A DNA stretch of 64,000 nucleotides from Pandoraea faecigallinarum (GTDB taxonomy: Bacteria; Pseudomonadota; Gammaproteobacteria; Burkholderiales; Burkholderiaceae). The notes under the pieces were generated by a model. It was not told the DNA's origin and ran no database searches. It saw only the letters and a program-made list of their open reading frames with translations. Location of the stretch: contig NZ_CP011807.3 in NCBI RefSeq assembly GCF_001029105.3, positions 434,001-498,000 on the forward strand, given 5' to 3'. Position numbers and translations under genes: made by a program. Within the stretch, counting starts at the first letter, position 1, and each line of letters begins with the position of its first letter. Below, piece after piece: positions 49,180 to 58,022 of the stretch.

Positions 49180-49359
49180 TCGCGTCTGAACCATGTCGTG
49201 CCGTGAAGGGTCTATGTCCCCGACAGGTATGGCTCCGGCGCTCCGGTGCCGCCGTCTTCTTCGCCGTGCCGCGCTCGCCAAAGCGTTGGTTGCGCGGCGT
49301 TCCTTCAAGTGCAGATGCCCCTGAGTCTTACATCGCTCACTTCGTTTTCCTCATCGCCA

Positions 49360-50547
49360 ATGAAATTCAACGCTTCGCTGTCCCGTGCCGCCGTCGCCGC
49401 GGCGATTGTCGCTTGTGGCTCGCTTGCTACGCTTCCCGCCCGTGCTCAACAGATCCCGCCGCCGCCGATGACGGCCAAGGCGTGGGCCATCGTCGACGTG
49501 ACCAGCGGCCAGGTGCTCGCCGCCGGCGATCCGGACGCCCGCGTTGAGCCGGCGTCGCTCACGAAGATCATGACGACGTATCTGGTCTTCGAAGCCCTTC
49601 GCGACAAACGTATCTCGTGGGAACAGACCGTCATTCCGGGCGAATCGGTTCGCAAGGTGGGGCGCGACGAATCGCGCACCTTCATCGAGGCTGGCAAGCC
49701 GGTCTCGGTGCACGACCTGGTGTACGGCATGATCGTCCAGTCGGGTAACGACGCGTCCATCGCGCTGGCCGAGCTCGTCGGCGGCTCACAGCCGGGATTC
49801 GTGGAACTGATGAACCGTGCGGCGCAGCGCATGGGCCTGAAGAACACCCACTACACGAACGTCGACGGTCTGACCGACCCGCAGCACTACACGACCGTGG
49901 CGGATATCGCCACGCTGTCGACGCGCATGATTCAGGACTTCCCCGAGTACTACAAGGTCTATTCGGAGAAGAGCTTCACGTACAACAACATCCGCCAGCC
50001 CAACCGTAACCGCCTGCTGTATCTCGATCCGACGGTCGATGGTCTGAAGACCGGCCACACGAAGGAAGCCGGGTACTGCCTCGTGTCGACGGCGTCGCGC
50101 CCGCTGCCCGGCGCCCCGGGCGTGAACCGCCGCGTGCTCTCGGTGGTCGTGGGCGAGCCGACTGAACGCGCGCGCGTGCAGGACAGCCTCTCGGCCTTGA
50201 ACTACGCGTATCAGAACTTCGACACGCTGCGCGTGTACGGCGCCAATCAGGTCGTGGCCACGCCCAAAGTGTGGAAGGGCAAGGACAGCGAGCTGAAGAT
50301 CGGCGTGAAGAAGGACACCTTCATCACCGTGCCGAAGGGCGTGGCCGACAAGATCAAGCCGCAGCTCGAACTGCGTGAGCCCCTGATCGCCCCGATCGCG
50401 AACGGCGCACAGGTCGGCACCGTCAAGGTCATGGCGGACGGCAAGCAACTTGCGGAATTTCCGGTCGTGGCGTTGAACGACGTGGCGCAAGCCAGCTTCA
50501 TCGGCCGTGCATGGGACGCCCTGCGTCTGATGTTCGTGAAGAAGTGA
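49360..50547 (+). CDS. D-alanyl-D-alanine carboxypeptidase (PBP5/6-like)
   Basis: 395 residues. Signal peptide MKFNASLSRAAVAAAIVACGSLATLPARAQ, peptidase S11 domain with SxxK in ASLTKIMTTY (near 69-72), SGN in VQSGNDASIAL and KTG in DGLKTGHTKEAGYC, then the C-terminal PBP5-like beta domain and an amphipathic tail IGRAWDALRLMFVKK for membrane anchoring. Trims peptidoglycan pentapeptides in the periplasm. Start chosen by the signal peptide; ATG 49315 is possible. First gene of a group with the transaminase and ybeD. Confidence 0.93.
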   Translation: MKFNASLSRAAVAAAIVACGSLATLPARAQQIPPPPMTAKAWAIVDVTSGQVLAAGDPDARVEPASLTKIMTTYLVFEALRDKRISWEQTVIPGESVRKVGRDESRTFIEAGKPVSVHDLVYGMIVQSGNDASIALAELVGGSQPGFVELMNRAAQRMGLKNTHYTNVDGLTDPQHYTTVADIATLSTRMIQDFPEYYKVYSEKSFTYNNIRQPNRNRLLYLDPTVDGLKTGHTKEAGYCLVSTASRPLPGAPGVNRRVLSVVVGEPTERARVQDSLSALNYAYQNFDTLRVYGANQVVATPKVWKGKDSELKIGVKKDTFITVPKGVADKIKPQLELREPLIAPIANGAQVGTVKVMADGKQLAEFPVVALNDVAQASFIGRAWDALRLMFVKK

Positions 50548-50566
50548 TACGGAAGACGTCCGCACC

Positions 50567-51415
50567 ATGAATAACCCCACCGTCTGGCTCAATGGCGAGT
50601 TGATTCCGCTCTCCGACGCGAAGATTTCGGTCCTCGACCGAGGTTTCCTCTTCGGCGACGGCATCTACGAAGTCGTGCCGGTCTATCACGGCAAGCCGTT
50701 CCGTCTCGCACAGCACCTCGACCGCCTTGAGCGCAGTCTCGCGGAGATTCGCATCGCCAATCCGTACACGCGTGCCGAATGGGAAGCGCTGTTCGCACGC
50801 CTGTCCGCCACGTGCGCAGCCGATCCGCACAGTGTCTACGTGCAGGTCACGCGTGGTGTCGCGCCCCGTCAGCATACGTTCCCGAAGGACGTGACGCCGA
50901 CGGTGTTCGGTATCGCCACGCCGCTTGCGCTGCCCAGCCGCGAGAAGGTGGAGCAGGGCGTCGGGGCGGTCACGCATGAAGACCGCCGCTGGCTGAACTG
51001 TCACATCAAGTCGACGTCGCTGCTGGGTAACGTACTGATGGCGCAATACGCGGCCGATCACGACGTGCAGGAAACGATCCAGTTCCGCGACGCGATGCTG
51101 ACCGAGGCGTCGTCGAGCAACGTGTGGGTCGTCAAGCACGGTGCAATGGCCGCCCCGCAGCGCGATAATCGAATTCTCGAAGGCATTCGGTACGGTGCGC
51201 TCGAAGCGCTGGCGCGGGAGTGCGGTATCCCGTTCGAGGAGCGTGCGGTGAGCGAAGCGGAAGTGCGCGACGCCGACGAACTGCTCATCACGTCGGCCAC
51301 GAAGGAAGTGCTGGCGGTGGTCACGCTCGACGGCAAGCCGGTGGGCGACGGCAAGCCGGGCCCCGTCTTCCGTGCGCTTTATGCGGCGTATCAACGCGCC
51401 AAGGAGGCACTATGA
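50567..51415 (+). CDS. D-amino-acid transaminase (class IV aminotransferase)
   Basis: 282 residues. WLNGELIPLSDAKISVLDRGFLFGDGIYE at the N terminus, PLP Lys in NCHIKSTSLLGNVL (near 147) and the Glu in MLTEASSSNVWVV are of the D-amino-acid aminotransferase/branched-chain fold type IV. Makes D-Ala/D-Glu from keto acids for peptidoglycan or recycles D-amino acids; position after a D-Ala carboxypeptidase fits. 19 bp after that gene. Confidence 0.9.
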   Translation: MNNPTVWLNGELIPLSDAKISVLDRGFLFGDGIYEVVPVYHGKPFRLAQHLDRLERSLAEIRIANPYTRAEWEALFARLSATCAADPHSVYVQVTRGVAPRQHTFPKDVTPTVFGIATPLALPSREKVEQGVGAVTHEDRRWLNCHIKSTSLLGNVLMAQYAADHDVQETIQFRDAMLTEASSSNVWVVKHGAMAAPQRDNRILEGIRYGALEALARECGIPFEERAVSEAEVRDADELLITSATKEVLAVVTLDGKPVGDGKPGPVFRALYAAYQRAKEAL

Positions 51416-51684
51416 CGACGGAAGAGAAGAAGAGCCTGATCGACTTTCCGTGCGTCTTTCCGATCAAGGTAATGGGCCATGCGCAGGACGGTTTTGCGCA
51501 GGCCATCGTGGAACTGCTGCGTGAGTTCGACGCGCAGTTCGACGCCGCCAAGGTGGAGATGCGGCCGTCGAGTTCCGGCAAGTACCTCGGCCTGACCGTC
51601 ACGGTGCGCGCGCACTCCCAAGCGCACCTCGACGATATCTATCGCAAGCTGACCAGCCACCCGATGGTCAAGGTGGTGCTGTAG
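51412..51684 (+). CDS. ybeD: YbeD/DUF493 family protein
   Basis: 90 residues. SLIDFPCVFPIKVMGHAQDGFAQAIVELL and SSGKYLGLTVTVRAHSQAHLDDIYRKLTSHPMVKVVL are the DUF493 family. ACT-like fold, role unknown; commonly sits between the carboxypeptidase/transaminase genes and lipB. The ATG overlaps the transaminase stop (ATGA). Confidence 0.93.
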   Translation: MTTEEKKSLIDFPCVFPIKVMGHAQDGFAQAIVELLREFDAQFDAAKVEMRPSSSGKYLGLTVTVRAHSQAHLDDIYRKLTSHPMVKVVL

Positions 51685-51719
51685 GCGCGGCGACGGCGCG
51701 AGGGCGTGTCGATGCGAGC

Positions 51720-52760
51720 TCATGCATGCGTTGGCGCGCCATCGTCGGCCGGCGCACCGGGGTCCAGGCCCAGTTGTGCGTGCGTCGTCATCTCCCCGGC
51801 CGTTGCAGCCATGCCTGCGGCGAGCGCTGCACGGCTCGGCTGGGCGGGGCGCCGCCGGGTATCCTTCACCAGGTCGAACGCCGCGACTTCCTCCAGAAAC
51901 CATGTTCTGAACGCCTGAACGCGCTGCGTCTCCAGCACCGCGGGCGGACACACGAAGAAGTAATCCCAGCCGCATGGCGTATCGACGTCCGACAGGCGCA
52001 CCAGACGCCCTGCCATGATGTCGCCGACCGCCAGCGAACGTCTGACTAGCGCCACGCCCTGACCGACGATGGCCGCCTGAGAAAGCATCCCCGAATCTTC
52101 ATACATCATGCCCTGCATCGGCTCGGGCAGATCGAAGCCCGCACTCGCGAACCAGGGCGCCCACGGTTCGTCTTGCGAGCGCAGCAGGGTGCATGCGCGG
52201 AAGTCGTCGGCCGTTTGCGGCAACTTGCCATCGTTGTAGGTCGGGCTGCATGCGGGGAAGAACACGTCGTCGAGCACTTTTTCGATATGAAGCCCCGGCC
52301 AGTTTCCCTTACCCATGCGCAACGCGACGTCGACGTCGTCGCGCTCGAAATCGGTCAGTTGCGCGCTGCATCGCAGTTCCACCTCCAGTTCCGGATGGCG
52401 GTCGATGAACCGGCCGATGCGAGGCGTGAGCCAACGGCTCGCGAACGATGGCATGGTGGTGAGCACCAGACGCCGCTCGCTGCGCGTGCCCGCTTGCAGC
52501 TTGCGGGTCGCCTGCGCAATGTCCGTGAGCGCGGCACGGATCGCGGTGGCGTACTGGCGTCCCGCCGGCGTGATGCTGATGCGCTTGCCGTTGCGGGCGA
52601 AGAGCGTAGTGCCCAGCTCCTGCTCCAGCGAGCGAATCTGATGGCTGATGGCGCCATGCGTGACGAATAATTCCTCGGCCGCACGTGAAAAGCTTTCGAG
52701 GCGGGCTGCCGCTTCAAACGCGCGCAAGGCACTCAGGTTGGGAAGTCTCCGAAGATCCAT
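51720..52760 (-). CDS. LysR-family regulator (GcvA-like)
   Basis: 346 residues. RRLPNLSALRAFEAAARLESF and AAEELFVTHGAISHQIRSLEQELG give the N-terminal helix-turn-helix of the GcvA-like LysR subgroup; effector domain includes LTTMPSFASRWLTPRIGRF and GQGVALVRRSLAVGDIMAGRLVRL. The C-terminal 40 residues are a low-complexity extension. Divergent from the DUF2917 gene. Inserted, with DUF2917 and EamA genes, between ybeD and lipB. Confidence 0.9.
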   Translation of the reverse strand: MDLRRLPNLSALRAFEAAARLESFSRAAEELFVTHGAISHQIRSLEQELGTTLFARNGKRISITPAGRQYATAIRAALTDIAQATRKLQAGTRSERRLVLTTMPSFASRWLTPRIGRFIDRHPELEVELRCSAQLTDFERDDVDVALRMGKGNWPGLHIEKVLDDVFFPACSPTYNDGKLPQTADDFRACTLLRSQDEPWAPWFASAGFDLPEPMQGMMYEDSGMLSQAAIVGQGVALVRRSLAVGDIMAGRLVRLSDVDTPCGWDYFFVCPPAVLETQRVQAFRTWFLEEVAAFDLVKDTRRRPAQPSRAALAAGMAATAGEMTTHAQLGLDPGAPADDGAPTHA

Positions 52761-52860
52761 GTGAGCTTTATTTGCAAGGCCGTGAAAATATGTCGTTTGG
52801 TGCGGCGCCTGCCAGTCCCTATGATTCAGTCATTGTCTCGCACTGAGTGGGGGTCGTAAA

Positions 52861-53193
52861 ATGCAAAACAATTTGACAAAGGTTCAGTACTTCTACGGTC
52901 TTCGCCCGGGCGAAGTGATCACGCTCGATCTGCATCATGAGCATACGCTGGTCGCGCGCGGCGCGTCGGTCTGGGTGACGCGGGCGGGCGATCCGCGCGA
53001 TTACTGGCTCGCACCGGGCCAGCGCCTTGCCGTCGAGCCGGGACGCCGCTACTGGGTGTCTTCGGAGGAAGCCGCCGAAGCGGAGCTGGAACGCGAAGTG
53101 GCCCACCGTTTCCCGCTGCTACGTGTGCTTCGCAAGTGGCTGGCCGGTCGTCGCGCCGCCCGGGAAGCCAACTCCTGCACGGCGGCCGCCTGA
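52861..53193 (+). CDS. DUF2917 family protein
   Basis: 110 residues. LRPGEVITLDLHHEHTLVARGASVWVTRAGDPRDYWLAPGQRLAVEPGRRYWVSSEE matches DUF2917, a small cupin-like family of unknown function typical of betaproteobacteria and usually encoded next to a LysR gene. Start at MQNNLTKVQYF. Cytosolic. Confidence 0.85.
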   Translation: MQNNLTKVQYFYGLRPGEVITLDLHHEHTLVARGASVWVTRAGDPRDYWLAPGQRLAVEPGRRYWVSSEEAAEAELEREVAHRFPLLRVLRKWLAGRRAAREANSCTAAA

Positions 53194-53367
53194 CGTAAGT
53201 TGAGGACTGCAAGGTATTGGCCCGTTGCCGATCACGCGCTCTTTGGCGAGCTACGCCGGGGGGCGCGTGTTTCGTTTCGGGCGACCAATGCCGGATACTG
53301 CGAATGTGTTAATCGAATTCACAACAAGGTGCGCAATAATCAGGGGGAATCCAGGTCGATAACCCCG

Positions 53368-54336
53368 ATGGCGCGTCGAAATAAGAGCTGCCGTTTCTCG
53401 ATGAGACAAGTTTTGCCCCCCGCCACACTGCCGTCTTCCCCTGTGCCGAATCCGCAAGCCGAGGAGCGCCTCGGGCGTTTTCTGATGATCGCCGCCATGG
53501 TGATCTCGGGAACGATCGGCTACTTCGTGCTGATGTCTGGACAGCCTGCCCTGAACGTGGTGTTTTTTCGCTGCCTGATCGGCGCGCTCAGTCTGTGCGT
53601 GTGGTGCGCGTATCGCGGCTACTGGCGCGGCTTTCGCATGGCGCGCTGGCAGGTCGTCAACGTCGCTCTCGGGGCGATCACGCTGGTCTCGAACTGGTAT
53701 TTCCTGTTCACCGCCTACAAGTTGACGTCGGTGGGCATTACGACCGTCGTCTATAACGTGCAGCCGTTCTTGCTGGTCCTCGCGAGCGTCGTCGTCACGC
53801 GTGAGCGGCCGTCGCTTGCCACGATGGGATGCCTTGGCGCGGCGTTTGCCGGACTGGTGATTCTGGCCGAGCCCGGTGGCGCGCATGGTGCCGGGTACCT
53901 GCTTGGCGTGGCGAGCGCGCTGGCGGCCGCATCGCTTTACGCCGCCACGACGCTCTTCACCAAGAAGCTCGCCGGCACGATCCGTCCCGAGATCATCGCC
54001 GCGCTGCATATGGTGATCGGCGCGGTCGTTTTCGTCTGGATGGCGGATTTCGGGCATTTGCCGTCGGCGCCGCGCGAAGTCGGCGCTATCGTGACACTGG
54101 GCCTTTTCCACACGACCTTCATGTACCTGTTGCTGTACGGCGCGTTTCAGAAGGCGTCGACGTCGAGCCTTGCCGTATTCGGCTTCGTCTATCCGGTCGT
54201 CGCCGTCGCTGTCGACTTTCTCGCGTTCGGCATCGTGTTGCATCCCACGCAGTGGCTCGGCGGTGTGATGATTCTGCTGGCGGCGGGATGGTATGCGCGC
54301 GGGCTGGGCGCCGCGCCCGTAAAGCCGACGCGTTGA
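53368..54336 (+). CDS. EamA/DMT-family permease
   Basis: 322 residues with ten hydrophobic segments in two EamA repeats ([31 protein letters not shown] and [24 protein letters not shown]). Probable metabolite exporter. Start uncertain: ATG at 53368 or 53401; neither has a strong ribosome site. Confidence 0.85.
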   Translation: MARRNKSCRFSMRQVLPPATLPSSPVPNPQAEERLGRFLMIAAMVISGTIGYFVLMSGQPALNVVFFRCLIGALSLCVWCAYRGYWRGFRMARWQVVNVALGAITLVSNWYFLFTAYKLTSVGITTVVYNVQPFLLVLASVVVTRERPSLATMGCLGAAFAGLVILAEPGGAHGAGYLLGVASALAAASLYAATTLFTKKLAGTIRPEIIAALHMVIGAVVFVWMADFGHLPSAPREVGAIVTLGLFHTTFMYLLLYGAFQKASTSSLAVFGFVYPVVAVAVDFLAFGIVLHPTQWLGGVMILLAAGWYARGLGAAPVKPTR

Positions 54337-54431
54337 GCATTGTGCGTTGCGGCGCGGCAACACTGCCTGTGGCGAGCCTTGCCGGGCGGTGCCGCGAGCA
54401 AGACCGGCCCGGTTTCGCTAAAATTGCGTCC

Positions 54432-55145
54432 ATGACCTCCCCGATCGAAGTTTGCTGGCGCGGCACGGAAGACTACGCCACATCGTTCGACGCCATGCGC
54501 GCGTACACCGACACGCGTGGCCCGAATGGCCCCGACCAGCTTTGGATCGTCCAGCATCCGCCCGTCTACACGCTCGGACTCGCCGGCGATCCCGCTCACC
54601 TGCTCGTTGCCAACACCGGAATTCCGCTCGTCAAGGTCGACCGCGGCGGGCAGATCACCTATCACGGGCCCGGCCAGGTGGTGGTTTACCTGCTCGTGGA
54701 CCTGCGCCGCCGCAAGCTGGGCGTGCGCGAAATGGTGCGCCTGATCGAGCAGGCGGTGATCGATACCCTTGGAGCGTATAATCTCGACGTTGAGCGCCGG
54801 GCCGGCGCGCCGGGCATCTACGTGAGCCAGGGCAACGGCACCGCAGCGCACGCCGGCGCGAAGATCGCTGCGCTCGGATTGAAAATCCGCAACGGATGCA
54901 GTTATCACGGCGTGTCCCTGAACGTCGCGATGGATCTGCGACCGTTCGACTGGATCAACCCGTGCGGTTACGCCGGTTTGCAAACCGTAGACATGGCCAC
55001 GCTCGGCGTGGCTCCCCGCTGGGATGAAGTGGCCGCGCGACTGGCGCGGCAACTCGGTCAACACCTCGAACAGCACCCCGCGACGACCGATGTCGCGCCG
55101 CAGGCCGGTAACGATCCGGCCGCAAGCGCAAACGCCGCCGCCTGA
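54432..55145 (+). CDS. lipB: Octanoyltransferase LipB
   Basis: 237 residues. [20 protein letters not shown], Lys in [14 protein letters not shown] (near 143) and the catalytic Cys in [16 protein letters not shown] (near 156). Transfers octanoyl from ACP to lipoyl domains. A 25-residue Ala-rich tail follows the catalytic domain. 24 bp before the start of lipA. Confidence 0.95.
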   Translation: MTSPIEVCWRGTEDYATSFDAMRAYTDTRGPNGPDQLWIVQHPPVYTLGLAGDPAHLLVANTGIPLVKVDRGGQITYHGPGQVVVYLLVDLRRRKLGVREMVRLIEQAVIDTLGAYNLDVERRAGAPGIYVSQGNGTAAHAGAKIAALGLKIRNGCSYHGVSLNVAMDLRPFDWINPCGYAGLQTVDMATLGVAPRWDEVAARLARQLGQHLEQHPATTDVAPQAGNDPAASANAAA

Positions 55146-55169
55146 TTGGACGTCTGGAAAGCCCCCATC

Positions 55170-56177
55170 ATGACCACCGTGACTCAGAACGACAGCACGA
55201 ACAAGGAAGTTCGCACGATCGACGGCGAATACGACGCCACCGCGAAGCAGAAGTCGCAAGCCAAAACGGCGCGCATCCCGATCAAGGTCGTGCCGATCGA
55301 GCGTTTGAAGAAGCCGGACTGGATTCGCGTGAAGGCGGCCACTCATACGTCCCGCTTCTACGAAATCAAGCAGATTCTGCGCGAGCACAACCTGCATACC
55401 GTGTGCGAGGAAGCGAGCTGCCCGAACATTGGGGAGTGCTTCGGCAAGGGCACGGCAACGTTCATGATCATGGGCGACAAGTGCACGCGCCGCTGCCCGT
55501 TCTGCGACGTCGGCCACGGTCGTCCCGACCCGCTCGACGTGGACGAGCCGCTCAACCTCGCCAAGACCATCGCCGCGATGCGTCTGAAATATGTGGTGAT
55601 CACCAGCGTCGACCGCGACGATCTGCGCGATGGCGGCGCCCAGCATTTCGTCGATTGCATCCGTCACGTGCGCGAGCTCTCGCCGCAAACCCGCATCGAG
55701 ATCCTGACGCCGGACTTCCGTGCGCGTCTTGACCGCGCGCTGGGTATTCTCAATGCCGCGCCGCCCGATGTCATGAACCACAACCTGGAAACGGTGCCGC
55801 GTCTGTACAAGGAAGCGCGCCCGGGGTCGGACTACCAGCACTCGTTGAACCTGCTCAAGGAATTCAAGGCCGCACACCCCGACGTGTCGACGAAGTCCGG
55901 TCTGATGGTCGGACTGGGTGAAACGGATGAAGAAATTCTCGAAGTGATGCGCGACATGCGTGCGCACAACGTCGACATGCTCACGATCGGTCAGTATCTG
56001 CAACCGTCGGAACACCACCTGCCGGTGCGCCGCTATGTCACGCCGGACACGTTCAAGATGTTCGAGGAAGAAGCCTACAAGATGGGCTTCACCCACGCGG
56101 CGGTCGGTGCGATGGTGCGATCGAGCTACCACGCCGACGTGCAGGCGCACGAGGCCGGCGTGGCGGATGCTATCTGA
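55170..56177 (+). CDS. lipA: Lipoyl synthase LipA
   Basis: 335 residues, radical SAM enzyme. Auxiliary cluster Cys in [12 protein letters not shown] (near 80-92), radical-SAM Cys triad CTRRCPFC (near 107-114), and C-terminal RSSYHAD. Inserts two sulfurs into octanoyl groups. A 3' segment starting at 55992 has been duplicated at 57173, on the far side of the first paralogue. Confidence 0.96.
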   Translation: MTTVTQNDSTNKEVRTIDGEYDATAKQKSQAKTARIPIKVVPIERLKKPDWIRVKAATHTSRFYEIKQILREHNLHTVCEEASCPNIGECFGKGTATFMIMGDKCTRRCPFCDVGHGRPDPLDVDEPLNLAKTIAAMRLKYVVITSVDRDDLRDGGAQHFVDCIRHVRELSPQTRIEILTPDFRARLDRALGILNAAPPDVMNHNLETVPRLYKEARPGSDYQHSLNLLKEFKAAHPDVSTKSGLMVGLGETDEEILEVMRDMRAHNVDMLTIGQYLQPSEHHLPVRRYVTPDTFKMFEEEAYKMGFTHAAVGAMVRSSYHADVQAHEAGVADAI

Positions 56178-56204
56178 GTCTCGTCGCTCGCACCGCGCGC
56201 GGCG

Positions 56205-56966
56205 TTACATGGCGTCGGCGTCAAGCTTGCGGACGTCGGCCTTCGTGAAATCGCGCGTTTCCCCGTTCCAGGTTCGCAGGTCAAGATAAGTCAGGCCGGC
56301 GGGCAGGCGTCCGAAGTCGGGATGATCGACGTAAGCGCCGCTTCCGTTCGTGTAAAGCAGCGTTTCCTTGCCCGGCGCCGAAAGGCCAACGCCCTGATGC
56401 ATCAAGATGTACTGGCGACTGTGGACTGCGTTTATCAGGTCCTGCAGATCGGTGTCTGCGACCTTCGGGACAAATGCCCAGGACGGTTTGATTTCCGGCT
56501 GGCGTGACCGAATGACCGCATTAAAGGGGATCATCTCCATGTACGGTCCCAAGTCGACGAAATACAGGCTCAACCAGATGGAGTTGATGAAGTATTCCAG
56601 CAAATCCGGGTCGTTGAGCATCCTGTCGACATTAATGCCCAGCACATCGATGTACAGGCGCTCGTAGACGAAGGTCAACCTGTAATTGTTGGGATCGACG
56701 ATGTAATCCGGGTGCGCAGCCAGCACTTTTTTGGCGGTGGCGATGATCTTGTCGAGGCTGGCGGCCAGCATCGTCGTCTCTACGATCGCTTGCGGGGTAT
56801 CGATTGTCGAAGGAACGCAGCGGATCGAGCCGGCTGTGAATTGCGCAGCGAGCATCGGCTCGTTAATCAGTTTTGCGTTTCGACGTTCGCTTGTTCGGCC
56901 GTCGCGACCCTTGCGAAGCCAGTCGAGGGTCACGCTGGCTTCCGCCAGCAGTTGTTCCTTACTCAT
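56205..56966 (-). CDS. Unrecognised paralogue A, quorum-type promoter
   Basis: 253 residues, no family recognised. No signal peptide or membrane segment; mixed composition, with segments NYRLTFVYERLYIDVLGINVDRML, SRQYILMHQGVGLSAPG, YVDHPDFGRLPAGLTYLDLR and WNGETRDFTKADVRK. Shares these with paralogue B, most strongly in the last 30 residues. Convergent to lipA with 27 bp between the stops. Start at 56966 with GGGAG seven bases upstream; a further ATG at 56990 is less likely. GC is lower than in neighbouring genes. A lux-type dyad and promoter lie 52-97 bp upstream of the start. Confidence 0.8.
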   Translation of the reverse strand: MSKEQLLAEASVTLDWLRKGRDGRTSERRNAKLINEPMLAAQFTAGSIRCVPSTIDTPQAIVETTMLAASLDKIIATAKKVLAAHPDYIVDPNNYRLTFVYERLYIDVLGINVDRMLNDPDLLEYFINSIWLSLYFVDLGPYMEMIPFNAVIRSRQPEIKPSWAFVPKVADTDLQDLINAVHSRQYILMHQGVGLSAPGKETLLYTNGSGAYVDHPDFGRLPAGLTYLDLRTWNGETRDFTKADVRKLDADAM

Positions 56967-57017
56967 GGCGTTTCTCCCAGTTGGCAGCACACCGGTCGGT
57001 GCACACGATCCGGGTCC

Positions 57018-57063
57018 AATCTATGTGGAGGACGTTGCCCCGGACAACTGTCAACGTTGACAG
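57018..57063 (-). promoter_or_regulatory. Promoter A with lux-box-like dyad
   Basis: Minus strand: perfect 16-bp palindrome CTGTCAACGTTGACAG (57048-57063), then directly -35 TTGTCC (57042-57047), 18-bp spacer, -10 TAGATT (57018-57023). CT-N12-AG with dyad symmetry centred near -44 is how LuxR-type activators bind. The same layout precedes paralogue B. Confidence 0.7.
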
Positions 57064-57172
57064 GACGCAATCGCGATAGTCAGTAAAGTCGAACCCGCCA
57101 CGTTGCCCCCGGGCTTAGCGCACATCTCCTCCGAAATATGTTGTGACAGGCGTCACCTCGCCGGCGTTGTTT

Positions 57173-57263
57173 CAGTACCGGCAACCGTCGGAGCACCATC
57201 TGCCGGTGCGCCGCTACGTGACGCCGGTTACGTGAAAGATGTTCGAGGAGGAGGCCCCTCTGA
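57173..57263 (+). pseudogene. lipA: Duplicated 3' fragment of lipA
   Basis: Reads [18 protein letters not shown], matching lip[19 protein letters not shown], then a stop codon replaces the Phe codon of TFKMFEEEA (VT-stop-KMFEEEA). About 95 bp of the lipA end are deleted before a TGAGTCTTGTCGCTCGC that matches the sequence after the true lipA stop. No start; a relic of the tandem duplication. Confidence 0.85.
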
Positions 57264-57290
57264 GTCTTGTCGCTCGCCTCGTGCGCGGCG

Positions 57291-58022
57291 TTACATGGCG
57301 TCAACCTTGCGGACGTCGGCCTTCGTGAAATCGCGCGTTTCGCCATTCCAGCTTCGCAGGTCGACGTAGGTCAGGCCTCCGGGAATATGTCCGAATTCCG
57401 GGTGATTGATGTAATAGTCTCCCCCCGAGGTGTGGAGCTTCATCTTCAGGCCGGGGGCCATGACCCCGATCGCCTGATGCATCAGGATATATTGACGTGA
57501 CCGGACTGCCTCGATCATGTCCTGTTCGCTCGCGCCTTCTTGCACCTGCATGAATGACCAATGCGGTGTGGCCTCGTTGTCGAATGTCTCCAGAATGGCT
57601 TTGGTGGACGCCATCTGGTAGTAATAACCAAGGCCAACGCGATATTCATTCCACAAGAAGTTGATATTGTCCAGGAAAGCGCCCGGTGAGGAGAACATCT
57701 GATCGAGATTCACTCCATTGACCGGCAGCCCCATGCGCTCGTAGACGAACGTCATGAAGAAGTCCGGATGGTTCGCATAATCCGGATATTGCTCGCGAAG
57801 CGACTGCGCGACAGCAATGGTTTTCTCCGCGCGAGCCACCAACATTTCCATGCGGACGTCTGCGAATATCAGATCGTTAGGTGTCCGACGCGTGCTGATG
57901 GCCCCGTCGATGAACGAACCTGCGAGCCGGGGGTCGTTGATCAATTCGGCTTCGTCATCCTCTTTTTCGCCGCTTTCGTGGCGAAGCCAGTACTTCGTCG
58001 TTACCGCTTCTCTGCCGTTCAT
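57291..58022 (-). CDS. Unrecognised paralogue B, quorum-type promoter
   Basis: 243 residues, paralogue of A. Shared landmarks: TFVYERMGLPVNGVNLDQMF, SRQYILMHQAIGVMAPGLK, YYINHPEFGHIPGGLTYVDLR and WNGETRDFTKADVRK. The N-terminal half is much more diverged than the C-terminal third. Start at 58022 with GGGAG nine bases upstream. In 57601-57720 only 57 of 120 bases are G or C, far below the neighbours. No signal peptide or membrane helix. Function unknown. Confidence 0.8.
   Translation of the reverse strand: MNGREAVTTKYWLRHESGEKEDDEAELINDPRLAGSFIDGAISTRRTPNDLIFADVRMEMLVARAEKTIAVAQSLREQYPDYANHPDFFMTFVYERMGLPVNGVNLDQMFSSPGAFLDNINFLWNEYRVGLGYYYQMASTKAILETFDNEATPHWSFMQVQEGASEQDMIEAVRSRQYILMHQAIGVMAPGLKMKLHTSGGDYYINHPEFGHIPGGLTYVDLRSWNGETRDFTKADVRKVDAM

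Larger units (their letters stand above)
55992..57172. repeat. Duplication unit 1 (lipA 3' end, first paralogue, its promoter)
   Basis: 1181 bp beginning at CAG inside lipA and ending just before a CAG at 57173. The matching second unit is 57173-58414. Homology at the near end: lipA codons and the 27-bp spacer to the paralogue stop. At the far end: lux-box promoter and CTCCGAAATATGTTGT ... CGGCGTTGTTT. CAG is shared at the junction. Confidence 0.8.

Noticed and set aside
57048..57063. Perfect palindrome read as a -35 TTGACA of a plus-strand promoter
   Set aside because: TTGACA occurs on both strands because of the symmetry, but only the minus-strand layout with TTGTCC/-10 is repeated in front of both paralogues.
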